A DNA stretch of 22,450 bases from a virus: the IMG/VR virus record IMGVR_UViG_3300040758_000014, positions 1 to 22,450 of that record, one strand, 5' to 3'. Both the position numbers and the translations under genes were made by a program. Shown here in pieces: positions 1-6,820 of this stretch. Every line of letters starts with the position of its first letter. The first letter of the stretch is position 1. Below the pieces are notes generated by a model. It was given only the letters and a program-made list of their open reading frames with translations. It was not told the origin of the DNA and searched no databases.

Positions 1-503
1 GATCCAGTCATACCGTTTACGCCTTGCATTCCGGCTACGCCTGTTGCTCCGACAGAACCAGATACACCCGTCGCACCTTGTGTGGCACTCTGATACGATG
101 GGCCGGTAATTCCTGTCCAGTCAAGAAAGTTACGAATCTGAAATACTACGTTTGGCTCTCGTTGGTCTACAGAAACTATTTGTGTGTCATTCACAAAAAC
201 TGTGACGCCAAACATCATTCCCGACGGAACAGTCGAGTAAGTAACTTTTGAAGGGTCAAAACGAATCATCACGTTGAAACGTGTAGGACTTGCTTGAACA
301 TAAGTCACGCTTAAGTTATTAGCATCTTTGATGTCGGGACTGATAATCGAGTATCTTAAGGGATCGGCGTTTGGGCCAGGCGGTATCACAATATAAAGAT
401 GATACTCGAAAGATAGTATTTCAGTGACGTCTACTGCGAAAAGATATTCTCCAGTATCGCCTATAGACATCGGAATTAACGGAACGCTTTGCTGTAGAGC
501 CAT
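1..503 (-). CDS. Tail-tip/fibre protein with collagen-like tail (partial, runs off left edge)
   Basis: The reading frame is open from ATG at 503 to the window edge (167 codons seen, C-terminus missing). AGAGG lies 5 bases upstream and overlaps the stop region of the preceding gene. Residues 1 to about 135 look like a beta-rich domain and align by eye with the whole of the preceding 121-residue protein: both start M-x-QQ or M-x-LQQ, share a PM-x-x-G-[DE]-T-x-EY segment near residues 11-20, and end in VVFQIR. After this the chain changes to Gly-X-Y triplets (GATGVSGSVGATGVAG and on), as in phage collagen-like fibres. It is probably a host-binding or tail-tip appendage that trimerises through the collagen-like part. 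The exact function and final length are unknown. Confidence 0.8.
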   Translation of the reverse strand, partial: MALQQSVPLIPMSIGDTGEYLFAVDVTEILSFEYHLYIVIPPGPNADPLRYSIISPDIKDANNLSVTYVQASPTRFNVMIRFDPSKVTYSTVPSGMMFGVTVFVNDTQIVSVDQREPNVVFQIRNFLDWTGITGPSYQSATQGATGVSGSVGATGVAGMQGVNGMTG

Positions 504-511
504 AATTGCCT

Positions 512-877
512 CTATTGAACGAAAGGTCGAATTTGAAACACAACGTCAAATTCGCGTTGTCGTGTTGTCGCTGTATCAACAGCGTTTATTAGAATCACTA
601 TGCCATAATACTCGCTATCAATCGTAGAGAGTTGAGATGGCGCAAATCGAGCCAGAAATGTGAAAGCGCCTGTTGATCCACTCTGAGTTACACTCACACT
701 CTGTGGCGTTTGTATATCAGCAGATGTTTTCGTAAAGTACGTGTTATCAGCAGATGGCGTTACTTTATAGAGCGCATAAGAGAAGCTATCAACAGAGTCA
801 ACATCTGCTACGAACGTGTATTCTTGCGTTTCTCCCGATTGCATCGGAAGCACTATAAGATTTGTTTGTTGTCCCAT
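512..877 (-). CDS. Small beta-rich tail-tip/fibre protein, paralogue of the next gene
   Basis: This 121-residue protein starts at ATG 877 with a weak AAGG about 9 bases upstream. I see no enzyme motif or membrane segment. The composition is rich in Thr, Ser, Val and aromatic residues, as expected for a compact beta-sandwich. It matches the N-terminal domain of the gene that follows it (start near 503): similar N-terminus, the same PM..GET-type motif and the shared C-terminal VVFQIR. It lacks the collagen-like extension. The pair looks like a tandem duplication in which one copy gained or lost the fibre. Its position after the tail fibre suggests a structural or adsorption role; this is inferred from context only. 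Confidence 0.75.
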   Translation of the reverse strand: MGQQTNLIVLPMQSGETQEYTFVADVDSVDSFSYALYKVTPSADNTYFTKTSADIQTPQSVSVTQSGSTGAFTFLARFAPSQLSTIDSEYYGIVILINAVDTATTRQREFDVVFQIRPFVQ

Positions 878-879
878 GA

Positions 880-975
880 TTAAGCCTTGCTTCGCGAAAT
901 AAGCAGTTCTGCTAAGTTTTTGCTACGTTCTCTTACTTGTAACTTATTGTCATCTTTATTGTTTCCACCACTCAA
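880..975 (-). CDS. Candidate 31-residue peptide with TTG start
   Basis: A 31-codon frame starts with TTG at 975 and ends with TAA at 880-882, two bases before the next ATG. GGGAG lies 9 bases upstream of the TTG, inside the end of the glycosyltransferase-like gene, which it overlaps by 20 bases. The peptide is charged, with an amphipathic-looking second half (LQVRERSKNLAELLISRSKA). It fills what would otherwise be a 78-base gap in a very compact gene string, and its translation could couple to the 121-residue gene, whose own binding site is weak. The case rests on spacing and the binding site alone. Confidence 0.4.
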   Translation of the reverse strand: MSGGNNKDDNKLQVRERSKNLAELLISRSKA

Positions 976-1516
976 GCACTAATTCTCCCTTAACGCGTCT
1001 TACAGAACATTCTTGAGTGCCCCAACTCATGCCTTCACCTAGATGCTGAGCGTGGCATAAGCCTAGATGGCAGAAACACTCGCGAGGTATCGGTCTCAAC
1101 TCGCTCTTAAACTCGTTGTTCATGACACGCTGTAGCCAGCCTGGCTTATCGTCGGGTTTGTAGCAAGCAAGAATCTTCTTCAGCGTCGTGACGTTCTTAT
1201 TGGCATAGATCACGTCGCCATTAAATTTGCCATCAGGACTCGTTGAGACATACACATGCTTATCGTCAGGCGGTGTAAACCATTTACGAACTCGAGTATC
1301 GGCATCGACCCAAATAGCTTGTGGATCATCGATGAGAGCCTCACAACGCACTTTGTCGCTAATAGATCTTACAAACGAGTTCGTATCGTAAAATCCAACA
1401 GGAAGCAATGTATGCGTCCATCCCTTGGGAAGCGAGTCTTTAACTTGTTGTATGCAATCTCTATAAATTTTCGGAATCTCGTTCCATTCACGATCAAACC
1501 ATGTCACTATATTCAT
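956..1516 (-). CDS. Putative DXD glycosyltransferase (GT-A/GT32-like, short)
   Basis: This 186-residue protein starts at ATG 1516 with AAGGAG 8 bases upstream. Residues 53-61 (SDKVRCEAL) and 68-76 (IWVDADTRV) match the pattern of the sugar-transferase family with DXD motif, where an S-D-x-x-R helix precedes the metal- and nucleotide-sugar-binding D-x-D (here D71-A-D73). The usual GGIY segment before the DXD is replaced by DDPQAIW. The C-terminal part has several Cys and His residues (about 147-170) of unknown role. The protein is shorter than most members of the family. It lies between the tail fibre and the collagen-like fibre genes, which suggests that it glycosylates a virion protein or alters a host glycan. 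The fold is inferred from motifs only. Confidence 0.6.
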   Translation of the reverse strand: MNIVTWFDREWNEIPKIYRDCIQQVKDSLPKGWTHTLLPVGFYDTNSFVRSISDKVRCEALIDDPQAIWVDADTRVRKWFTPPDDKHVYVSTSPDGKFNGDVIYANKNVTTLKKILACYKPDDKPGWLQRVMNNEFKSELRPIPRECFCHLGLCHAQHLGEGMSWGTQECSVRRVKGELVLEWWKQ

Positions 1517-1528
1517 AAGTTTTTCTCC

Positions 1529-2746
1529 TTATACAAAATCGAATCTCGTAACCCATGCTTGATACGACATTCTTATTGCTCCTACTATACGATTCTTTAT
1601 GATAAGTCTCTGTTTGCCGTTAGGACCAACTGTCTCTAAGAACAAACAAACTTTTCCATTCGTATCACTTGTGGCAAATTCAGTGTCAGCCGCGCCTGGC
1701 GAGTCTGGGCTTCCAAGTGTCAGAGTACTGCCAACTTCGTTAGAACTTGCTACAGTAAAATGCGTAATATGGCTGTCACCATTATTTTTATCACCGAATT
1801 GTAGAAAGCCATGCATCATCACGCCAGGTTGTGTAGCAGCTCCATTCTGAAGCTCTATGGCTATCGCACTTCCGCTAGTAAGTGTTCCTGTATCTGCTAA
1901 ATACGTAGTCGGAGTACTAGTATCTTGAGTCCAACTTCCGCTTACTGCTGTTGCTGGCCCAACTTGCGTAACTATTCCCTTAGAAGCATCGTTCCCAACG
2001 TCTTGAATGACGTTCATCACGCCGCCGTTAGAGTTATCGCTTCCTACACTCAAGTTAAAGATCTCAACTTGACCTGTCTCTCTGATTCTCATGCCTTCAG
2101 TCATCTCTAAATTATCGATACCTGTTTGCTTAATGTAGAAATGCATGATTCCACCACGATTGCTACCGTCGCCACCTTGCATTCCTACTTCGATCAAGCC
2201 AAGTCGTTTATTCGTTTGTGAGAGATTAGAGCCAGTAAAGGCAACGCCACCTGTGAGACAGCCATCTCGTCCCGAGTTTTGTGTATCACACTCTAAGTAG
2301 CCGCCGCCATCGCCTGCTTGTAGATCGCCAGCAGCAGCATCTCTACTGAGAGAAGAAACATCGAGATATCGTCCATAGCTTCCAAAGTTAACTTGAATCC
2401 CAGGCGTTAGTATACCAATGCCAACATTATCAGGATCAAGTGAAGGATCAAGATAAACATGAGTGCCGTCAGTAAGCCAAAGCTGACTAGAGAACCCTGA
2501 TACTAGAATATCAGTTATTTGTTGAAGCGTCGTAACGCCTGGATACGTAGGATTCGTATAGTTAATATCAGTGGCGTAGATATAGCCTTTAGCGAGATAG
2601 TAAACGTCTCCAAGAACAGGGTTTTTGAAGAGCATTCGTCTCAAGCCATCTGTCTCATAGCCTACTTGAGATGTTAACAGTGCACTCGAGAGCGTCGCTG
2701 TTGTTTCTGCTTTTTTAAGATCTTGTCCAACCATCATTATAGGCAT
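1529..2746 (-). CDS. Tail fibre / receptor-binding protein
   Basis: This 405-residue protein starts at ATG 2746 with AGAGG 6 bases upstream, just after the stop of the tail hub gene. The N-terminus (residues 15-45, S-A-L-L-T-S-Q-V-G-YETDGLRR) resembles the virion-anchoring segment of many tail fibres, which usually reads like 'GE-i-x-y-x-TD-x-x-R'. The middle is rich in Gly, Asn, Asp, Thr and Ser with short repeated beta-strands. Around residues 215-235 there is an 'EGMRIRETGQVEIFN' stretch of the kind seen before shaft repeats in fibres. No depolymerase or chaperone (peptidase S74) motif is evident. It most likely forms a trimeric side or tip fibre. Receptor specificity cannot be read. Confidence 0.7.
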   Translation of the reverse strand: MPIMMVGQDLKKAETTATLSSALLTSQVGYETDGLRRMLFKNPVLGDVYYLAKGYIYATDINYTNPTYPGVTTLQQITDILVSGFSSQLWLTDGTHVYLDPSLDPDNVGIGILTPGIQVNFGSYGRYLDVSSLSRDAAAGDLQAGDGGGYLECDTQNSGRDGCLTGGVAFTGSNLSQTNKRLGLIEVGMQGGDGSNRGGIMHFYIKQTGIDNLEMTEGMRIRETGQVEIFNLSVGSDNSNGGVMNVIQDVGNDASKGIVTQVGPATAVSGSWTQDTSTPTTYLADTGTLTSGSAIAIELQNGAATQPGVMMHGFLQFGDKNNGDSHITHFTVASSNEVGSTLTLGSPDSPGAADTEFATSDTNGKVCLFLETVGPNGKQRLIIKNRIVGAIRMSYQAWVTRFDFV

Positions 2747-2749
2747 AGT

Positions 2750-5700
2750 TTACCTCTCGTCTAAGACATCGCTTCCTGATGTTCGCTCGTCCAAGGAATC
2801 CACGTATAAGCTAGAACTTGGCCTTTCATCGAGTCCAGCAACTACTGTCGCTGTCATATCTGCTGATAAAAGAATTGCTTGTAAGTTGAATCTATCGTTT
2901 AGAACGTCGACTTCGATACTCGTGATCCAACCAACTAGAGCAACGTTCTTCGTATACACAGCATCTGTGAAGCGAACACAATCTAAAAGTTCTGTATAGA
3001 CTGTGTTTGCGTTAATCGGAATCGAATAAGAAACTAGCCATTTTTGTCTAGTTGTCCATGATGCCAGAATTTGTAAGAACTTATACGCTGAACTGTTAGT
3101 TCCCGTATAAACGCTCGTTGGGTCAAAAAGCGATTCATCGTTGTACCAATACAAGTCTGAGATATCGCTTCCCGCTTGTTGAATTGCTTTATTATCGACG
3201 TACGATTGATGGCATTCATCCCATATGACTTTGGCATCAGCGTAATTCGAAGTGCCAAGACCAGCAAAATACGTCATCCACTTAAGACTGCCATCAGGAT
3301 TCGTATCTGTTGGACTTGGGAAGCCATTTAAATCATCAACATATGCAACGTTTAAGAGCTTCGTAAACTTATTAAGACCGGGATCGTTATTGTATTGCAA
3401 TTGAAAGCTGTTAAACAACTGAGCAAAATCAGTCTTTTCGAAGCTCGTTATCGAATCTTCGTCCATAAGACTCATGTCGTGATTTGACGTTTTTCCAGTA
3501 CCTGTTGTTACATCTGTAGTTGAAGGATTCCACGCTCTCAGCGCTCGTTGTCCTTTTCTGTTACCAAAGATTCCAACAAACGATTGAGTCGCTAACTCAG
3601 ACAGATAGCCTATGCTATTTTGCTGTTGAGTTAGCGTTCGTCCAACTTTCCAATCGCTTCGCGTTGCTGGCACGTTGCCATAATCTATAAGATTGGGATT
3701 GATTCCGTCGTATGTCTCGAGAATCAACTTAAAAGCTCCGTAAACGCTATCGCTTCCGACACCGCCTGTAGTCTCGCCAACGACACTCGTATACAGATCT
3801 CCAGTGACAGTGTCGACCGTTCTTGCTCCTATGAGCGTCGCTTGCTTAATAAAAACATCGAGCGTCCAAATATCAGGAGTTCCTGTAACTCTCGACATTT
3901 GTAGTTCGCATACGAAGTTATCGAAAAAGGGACTCTCTTTCAGTATAGCTTCAGCAGTTCCCATAGTACTAATATCGAAGTATTTATTGAATGCTTCTAT
4001 CGATGGATTCGAGTCAATATCAGCAAGAAACTTACAAACAGTATCTGCAGAAATATTATAATCTGTGTAGTAGCTGTTTGGAATGAAGTTATACTGATCT
4101 ACGCCGCTATGTGCATGTCCCGGACTCGTAGGGAAAGTTAATCCGTTGAAAGGACTCGATGCTATCTCTTTACCGTAAATATCAGTGATTCTCGAATACA
4201 TTTTATCGAAGCTAAAGTTTCCATTCGTCACGTATAACGTTGAGTCTATTAGAAAGTATATCTTATCGTAAGTTGTTAGAAACGGCTTAGTTCTAAACTT
4301 AGCGTAAAAAGATACTTGACTTACACCGTCAGCACCAGCGAATATGCCAAAGTCATAATACGTAAGTCTCGATCTATCTTGCAAGTTGTTCTTATGCGGC
4401 GTTGATGTAACGCTGCCTGCTGGAACAACAATTGCTGAAGGGATAAGATTTGTGAACATGCCAAACTCGATGATTGGCCACCCAAGATCTTCGTAAATTA
4501 ACGCTTGTCCTGTAGCAGAAGCAACTTTGCTCGTAAGCTGTATCAAAGAGCCTGTAGAATTCACGCTTACAAGACTGCTAACGTCGATATACGATTGATT
4601 TGTTGAATCAAGCACATACAGAGAGTTAAGACCTCTACCATTCTGTTGAATCGTAATCGAACTATCGTTCGAAACTTTTGTATTCACAATATACGATGAT
4701 ATCTGAAAGAGCCAAGTGTTAGCACTTGCTCGAGGCGGATTAACTTTCGTGTTATATGAATAAAGATCAGTAGAAGCGTTACTATTAAAATTAGCTGCTG
4801 TAACGAGTCCACTCGAATCTAACAAAATATCAGCAAGATAGACTATTGTGACTTCATGTGCTGCAGCATAATCTGCTCCGCTAAAAGAAGCTTGATTGTA
4901 TAGAATCTTGTAGACTTGATCTGTGTTCGCGTTTTGTCCTGTTACTACAGAAAGATACGAACCCACGAGTCTCGGGTCGTTAGCAGTAAATGAGATTCCA
5001 TCAGTTAGTAACTCAAGTCTACACGGTGAGTCACTATGAGTCCAAGGATACTGCCAAGATTGTAGTGTATCTTTTTGACGATTGAAGTACCAAGCAGGCA
5101 CTTGCGTTGTCTTACCAGCAACGAGCGTTGTTAAGCTAAGATACGAAATTGCCGTTGAAAGTTTTGCAAGTTTCGAATACTTCACATTCCCGATGACTAC
5201 GGGCGTTACAACATTTTCAGTTGTTACAGGAATCGTTGTCGCATCAGTCACAACGTTCGTCATATTAGGTGGCAGAATCTTATGAATCGTAGTTGCATCA
5301 TCAACACAGTCGATAGTAAACTCTGTTTCTGTTTGCGATGTATTACTGATTCTTCCCTGCCACTCCATGTAGAAAACGTTGTTCACGATAGTATAAATTC
5401 TAACGACTCGATTTGTGAGAACTATGCCATTTGCTTCACAATACTCTCGAATCGTCGAGCCATCAATAAGATCGTTACGAATCTTGAAAGAAGCCGTAGC
5501 ACTATTCCCGTAGGAACCACAAGACGTAATATCTATAGAACGTACAGGACTTCCACTAAAACTCTCTTTGATTAGAATGCCTTCGTAATAGACTCTCGTA
5601 TTCGTTTGTCCACTTACACTGTAGCCAGATACGTTAATTTCATCAGGGCCAAAGGTCGGGATTACGTCAACGCCATTAAAAGACGGTCTATCAGAAACAA

Positions 5701-5782
5701 ACGAGAAAACGCCTTGATTCAAGCCGATATCAGTATTTGTCAAAGACGTTTCTGTGTAGATTTCAACAGCACAAACTAACAT
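2750..5782 (-). CDS. Large tail hub / tail-tip protein (1010 aa)
   Basis: The start chosen is ATG 5782, two bases after the stop of the preceding gene, with GGAG about 12 bases upstream; an upstream in-frame TTG at 5821 overlaps that gene and lacks a better site. At 1010 residues this is the largest protein here. It follows the tape measure, membrane protein and distal-tail-like protein, the usual place for the central hub/tail-associated protein (lambda gpJ or baseplate-hub type). The N-terminal third has a 'V-x-YMEWQGRI' segment followed by strands with repeated acidic 'DCVDD' turns. The C-terminal 200 residues contain a 'WTTRQKWLVSYSIPI' to 'GWITSIE' region like that of tail hubs. The last 27 residues hold three LDER motifs. 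I see no lysozyme, peptidase or NlpC motif. Confidence 0.65.
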   Translation of the reverse strand: MLVCAVEIYTETSLTNTDIGLNQGVFSFVSDRPSFNGVDVIPTFGPDEINVSGYSVSGQTNTRVYYEGILIKESFSGSPVRSIDITSCGSYGNSATASFKIRNDLIDGSTIREYCEANGIVLTNRVVRIYTIVNNVFYMEWQGRISNTSQTETEFTIDCVDDATTIHKILPPNMTNVVTDATTIPVTTENVVTPVVIGNVKYSKLAKLSTAISYLSLTTLVAGKTTQVPAWYFNRQKDTLQSWQYPWTHSDSPCRLELLTDGISFTANDPRLVGSYLSVVTGQNANTDQVYKILYNQASFSGADYAAAHEVTIVYLADILLDSSGLVTAANFNSNASTDLYSYNTKVNPPRASANTWLFQISSYIVNTKVSNDSSITIQQNGRGLNSLYVLDSTNQSYIDVSSLVSVNSTGSLIQLTSKVASATGQALIYEDLGWPIIEFGMFTNLIPSAIVVPAGSVTSTPHKNNLQDRSRLTYYDFGIFAGADGVSQVSFYAKFRTKPFLTTYDKIYFLIDSTLYVTNGNFSFDKMYSRITDIYGKEIASSPFNGLTFPTSPGHAHSGVDQYNFIPNSYYTDYNISADTVCKFLADIDSNPSIEAFNKYFDISTMGTAEAILKESPFFDNFVCELQMSRVTGTPDIWTLDVFIKQATLIGARTVDTVTGDLYTSVVGETTGGVGSDSVYGAFKLILETYDGINPNLIDYGNVPATRSDWKVGRTLTQQQNSIGYLSELATQSFVGIFGNRKGQRALRAWNPSTTDVTTGTGKTSNHDMSLMDEDSITSFEKTDFAQLFNSFQLQYNNDPGLNKFTKLLNVAYVDDLNGFPSPTDTNPDGSLKWMTYFAGLGTSNYADAKVIWDECHQSYVDNKAIQQAGSDISDLYWYNDESLFDPTSVYTGTNSSAYKFLQILASWTTRQKWLVSYSIPINANTVYTELLDCVRFTDAVYTKNVALVGWITSIEVDVLNDRFNLQAILLSADMTATVVAGLDERPSSSLYVDSLDERTSGSDVLDER

Positions 5783-5784
5783 TT

Positions 5785-6573
5785 TTACACTTGCTCCGCA
5801 AACGCTAATGTCACATCCCAATTACGAGTATCAGACATGCCTAAGTCTTGAAACCCGACAATCTTCACATTATAAGGATACGTTGTTGATCTTCGACCAA
5901 ATGGAAAATTCACACCGCTAATTGGCGTTAACGAAATCGTTGCGACTCGTTGAGTTGCAATAAAACGTCTTAGAGCTATCATTTCAATGTCATCGAAAGT
6001 AAAAGTTCCTGACCACACTCCAATATCACTCGCATGTTCTTGATAGAACGCTGTTCGATTATACGAGAAAAGTTTGTTTATTGTTCTCGAAGCGTCGCCA
6101 CTATAGCCTACTTTAACAAAACGTAGAGCGGGAAGAAAGCCAACACCGCCTACAAACGTCGGCTGTAGAGCAACAAGGCGTAACGCTTGTCCAAAGCCTC
6201 GAAGAGTGTTCTGATTACGATTGGGAATAATCGCTGTGGCATTTATTGTTCCCGAATAATCGCAGTCGGCTCCGAATACGTGCTCTTGACTATTAAACCC
6301 AGAGAGTTGAACTATATTTGATCCAGCTACTCTGTTTGCCTCTAATTGAGCCGCGAAGTTATTCATCGATTGTGTGTTATTCGTTCCCGTCTCAGTGCCA
6401 TACAATCTAATATCAACTTCGTAAGCATCGCAACTCGCGCCTCTATCAACTGTGGTCCAATTTCCGTTAGAGAGTTGATTCCAGTACGACATGAACGAGT
6501 AACTCGTATCAGGCTGATAGTCTGGTTTGATCTTCCAATTCTGAGTTGTTATGCCTGTGCCTGAGATAATCAT
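5785..6573 (-). CDS. Distal-tail-like / minor tail protein
   Basis: This 262-residue protein starts at ATG 6573 and overlaps the stop of the preceding gene as ATGA. There is no signal peptide, membrane segment or catalytic motif. Two segments look alike: residues about 51-137 and about 185-258 both run from a long strand, through a helix rich in Ala and Arg, to a 'SG-x-N' turn, then 'FG' and a final hydrophobic strand (R-L-V-A-L and V-T-L-A-F-A). This suggests two beta-barrel units, as expected for ring-forming distal tail proteins. Position directly before the hub gene supports the same role. Family assignment is by context and not by a recognised domain. Confidence 0.55.
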   Translation of the reverse strand: MIISGTGITTQNWKIKPDYQPDTSYSFMSYWNQLSNGNWTTVDRGASCDAYEVDIRLYGTETGTNNTQSMNNFAAQLEANRVAGSNIVQLSGFNSQEHVFGADCDYSGTINATAIIPNRNQNTLRGFGQALRLVALQPTFVGGVGFLPALRFVKVGYSGDASRTINKLFSYNRTAFYQEHASDIGVWSGTFTFDDIEMIALRRFIATQRVATISLTPISGVNFPFGRRSTTYPYNVKIVGFQDLGMSDTRNWDVTLAFAEQV

Positions 6574-6809
6574 CGTTTCGCTCTTAACAGTTGCTTAACG
6601 GTATCTAAATCGTGTTGAATCATCTCGACTTTGTTGATTCGAGTCTCGAGATCTACAAGCTTAGCATCTTGCTTCGCTTCTGACGAACCGTAAACGTACA
6701 TGCAAGTCGCTATTACAACTATCGCTCCAGCTACAAGAGTAACGCCCCATTGCCAAGTGATGAAAGTGTTCTTAAGCTCTTCAACGTTTTCGCTTTGTTG
6801 TTTAGTCAT
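6570..6809 (-). CDS. Small membrane protein with C-terminal coiled coil
   Basis: The start chosen is ATG 6809 (79 residues), which has GAGCGAGG about 6 bases upstream; a TTG at 6824 in the same frame overlaps the tape-measure stop. Residues about 20-42 form one hydrophobic segment (WGVTLVAGAIVVIATCMYVY), followed by GSSEAKQD and a helix with heptad-like hydrophobics at 51-75. The C-terminus is very basic (LLRAKR). The topology resembles small phage membrane proteins such as hemolysin XhlA or holin-associated proteins, although in XhlA the coil precedes the membrane segment. The place between tape measure and distal tail gene would also fit a tail-tip or DNA-ejection component. The function is unresolved. 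Confidence 0.6.
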   Translation of the reverse strand: MTKQQSENVEELKNTFITWQWGVTLVAGAIVVIATCMYVYGSSEAKQDAKLVDLETRINKVEMIQHDLDTVKQLLRAKR

Positions 6810-6820
6810 AGATGCCTCGC

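Noticed and set aside
1256-1639. Plus-strand open frames across the window (this one and many others)
   Set aside because: They lie antisense to well-supported minus-strand genes, lack binding sites and have shadow-like compositions.
5783-5821. TTG start extending the tail hub by 13 residues
   Set aside because: It would overlap the preceding gene, and the ATG at 5782 directly follows that gene's stop.
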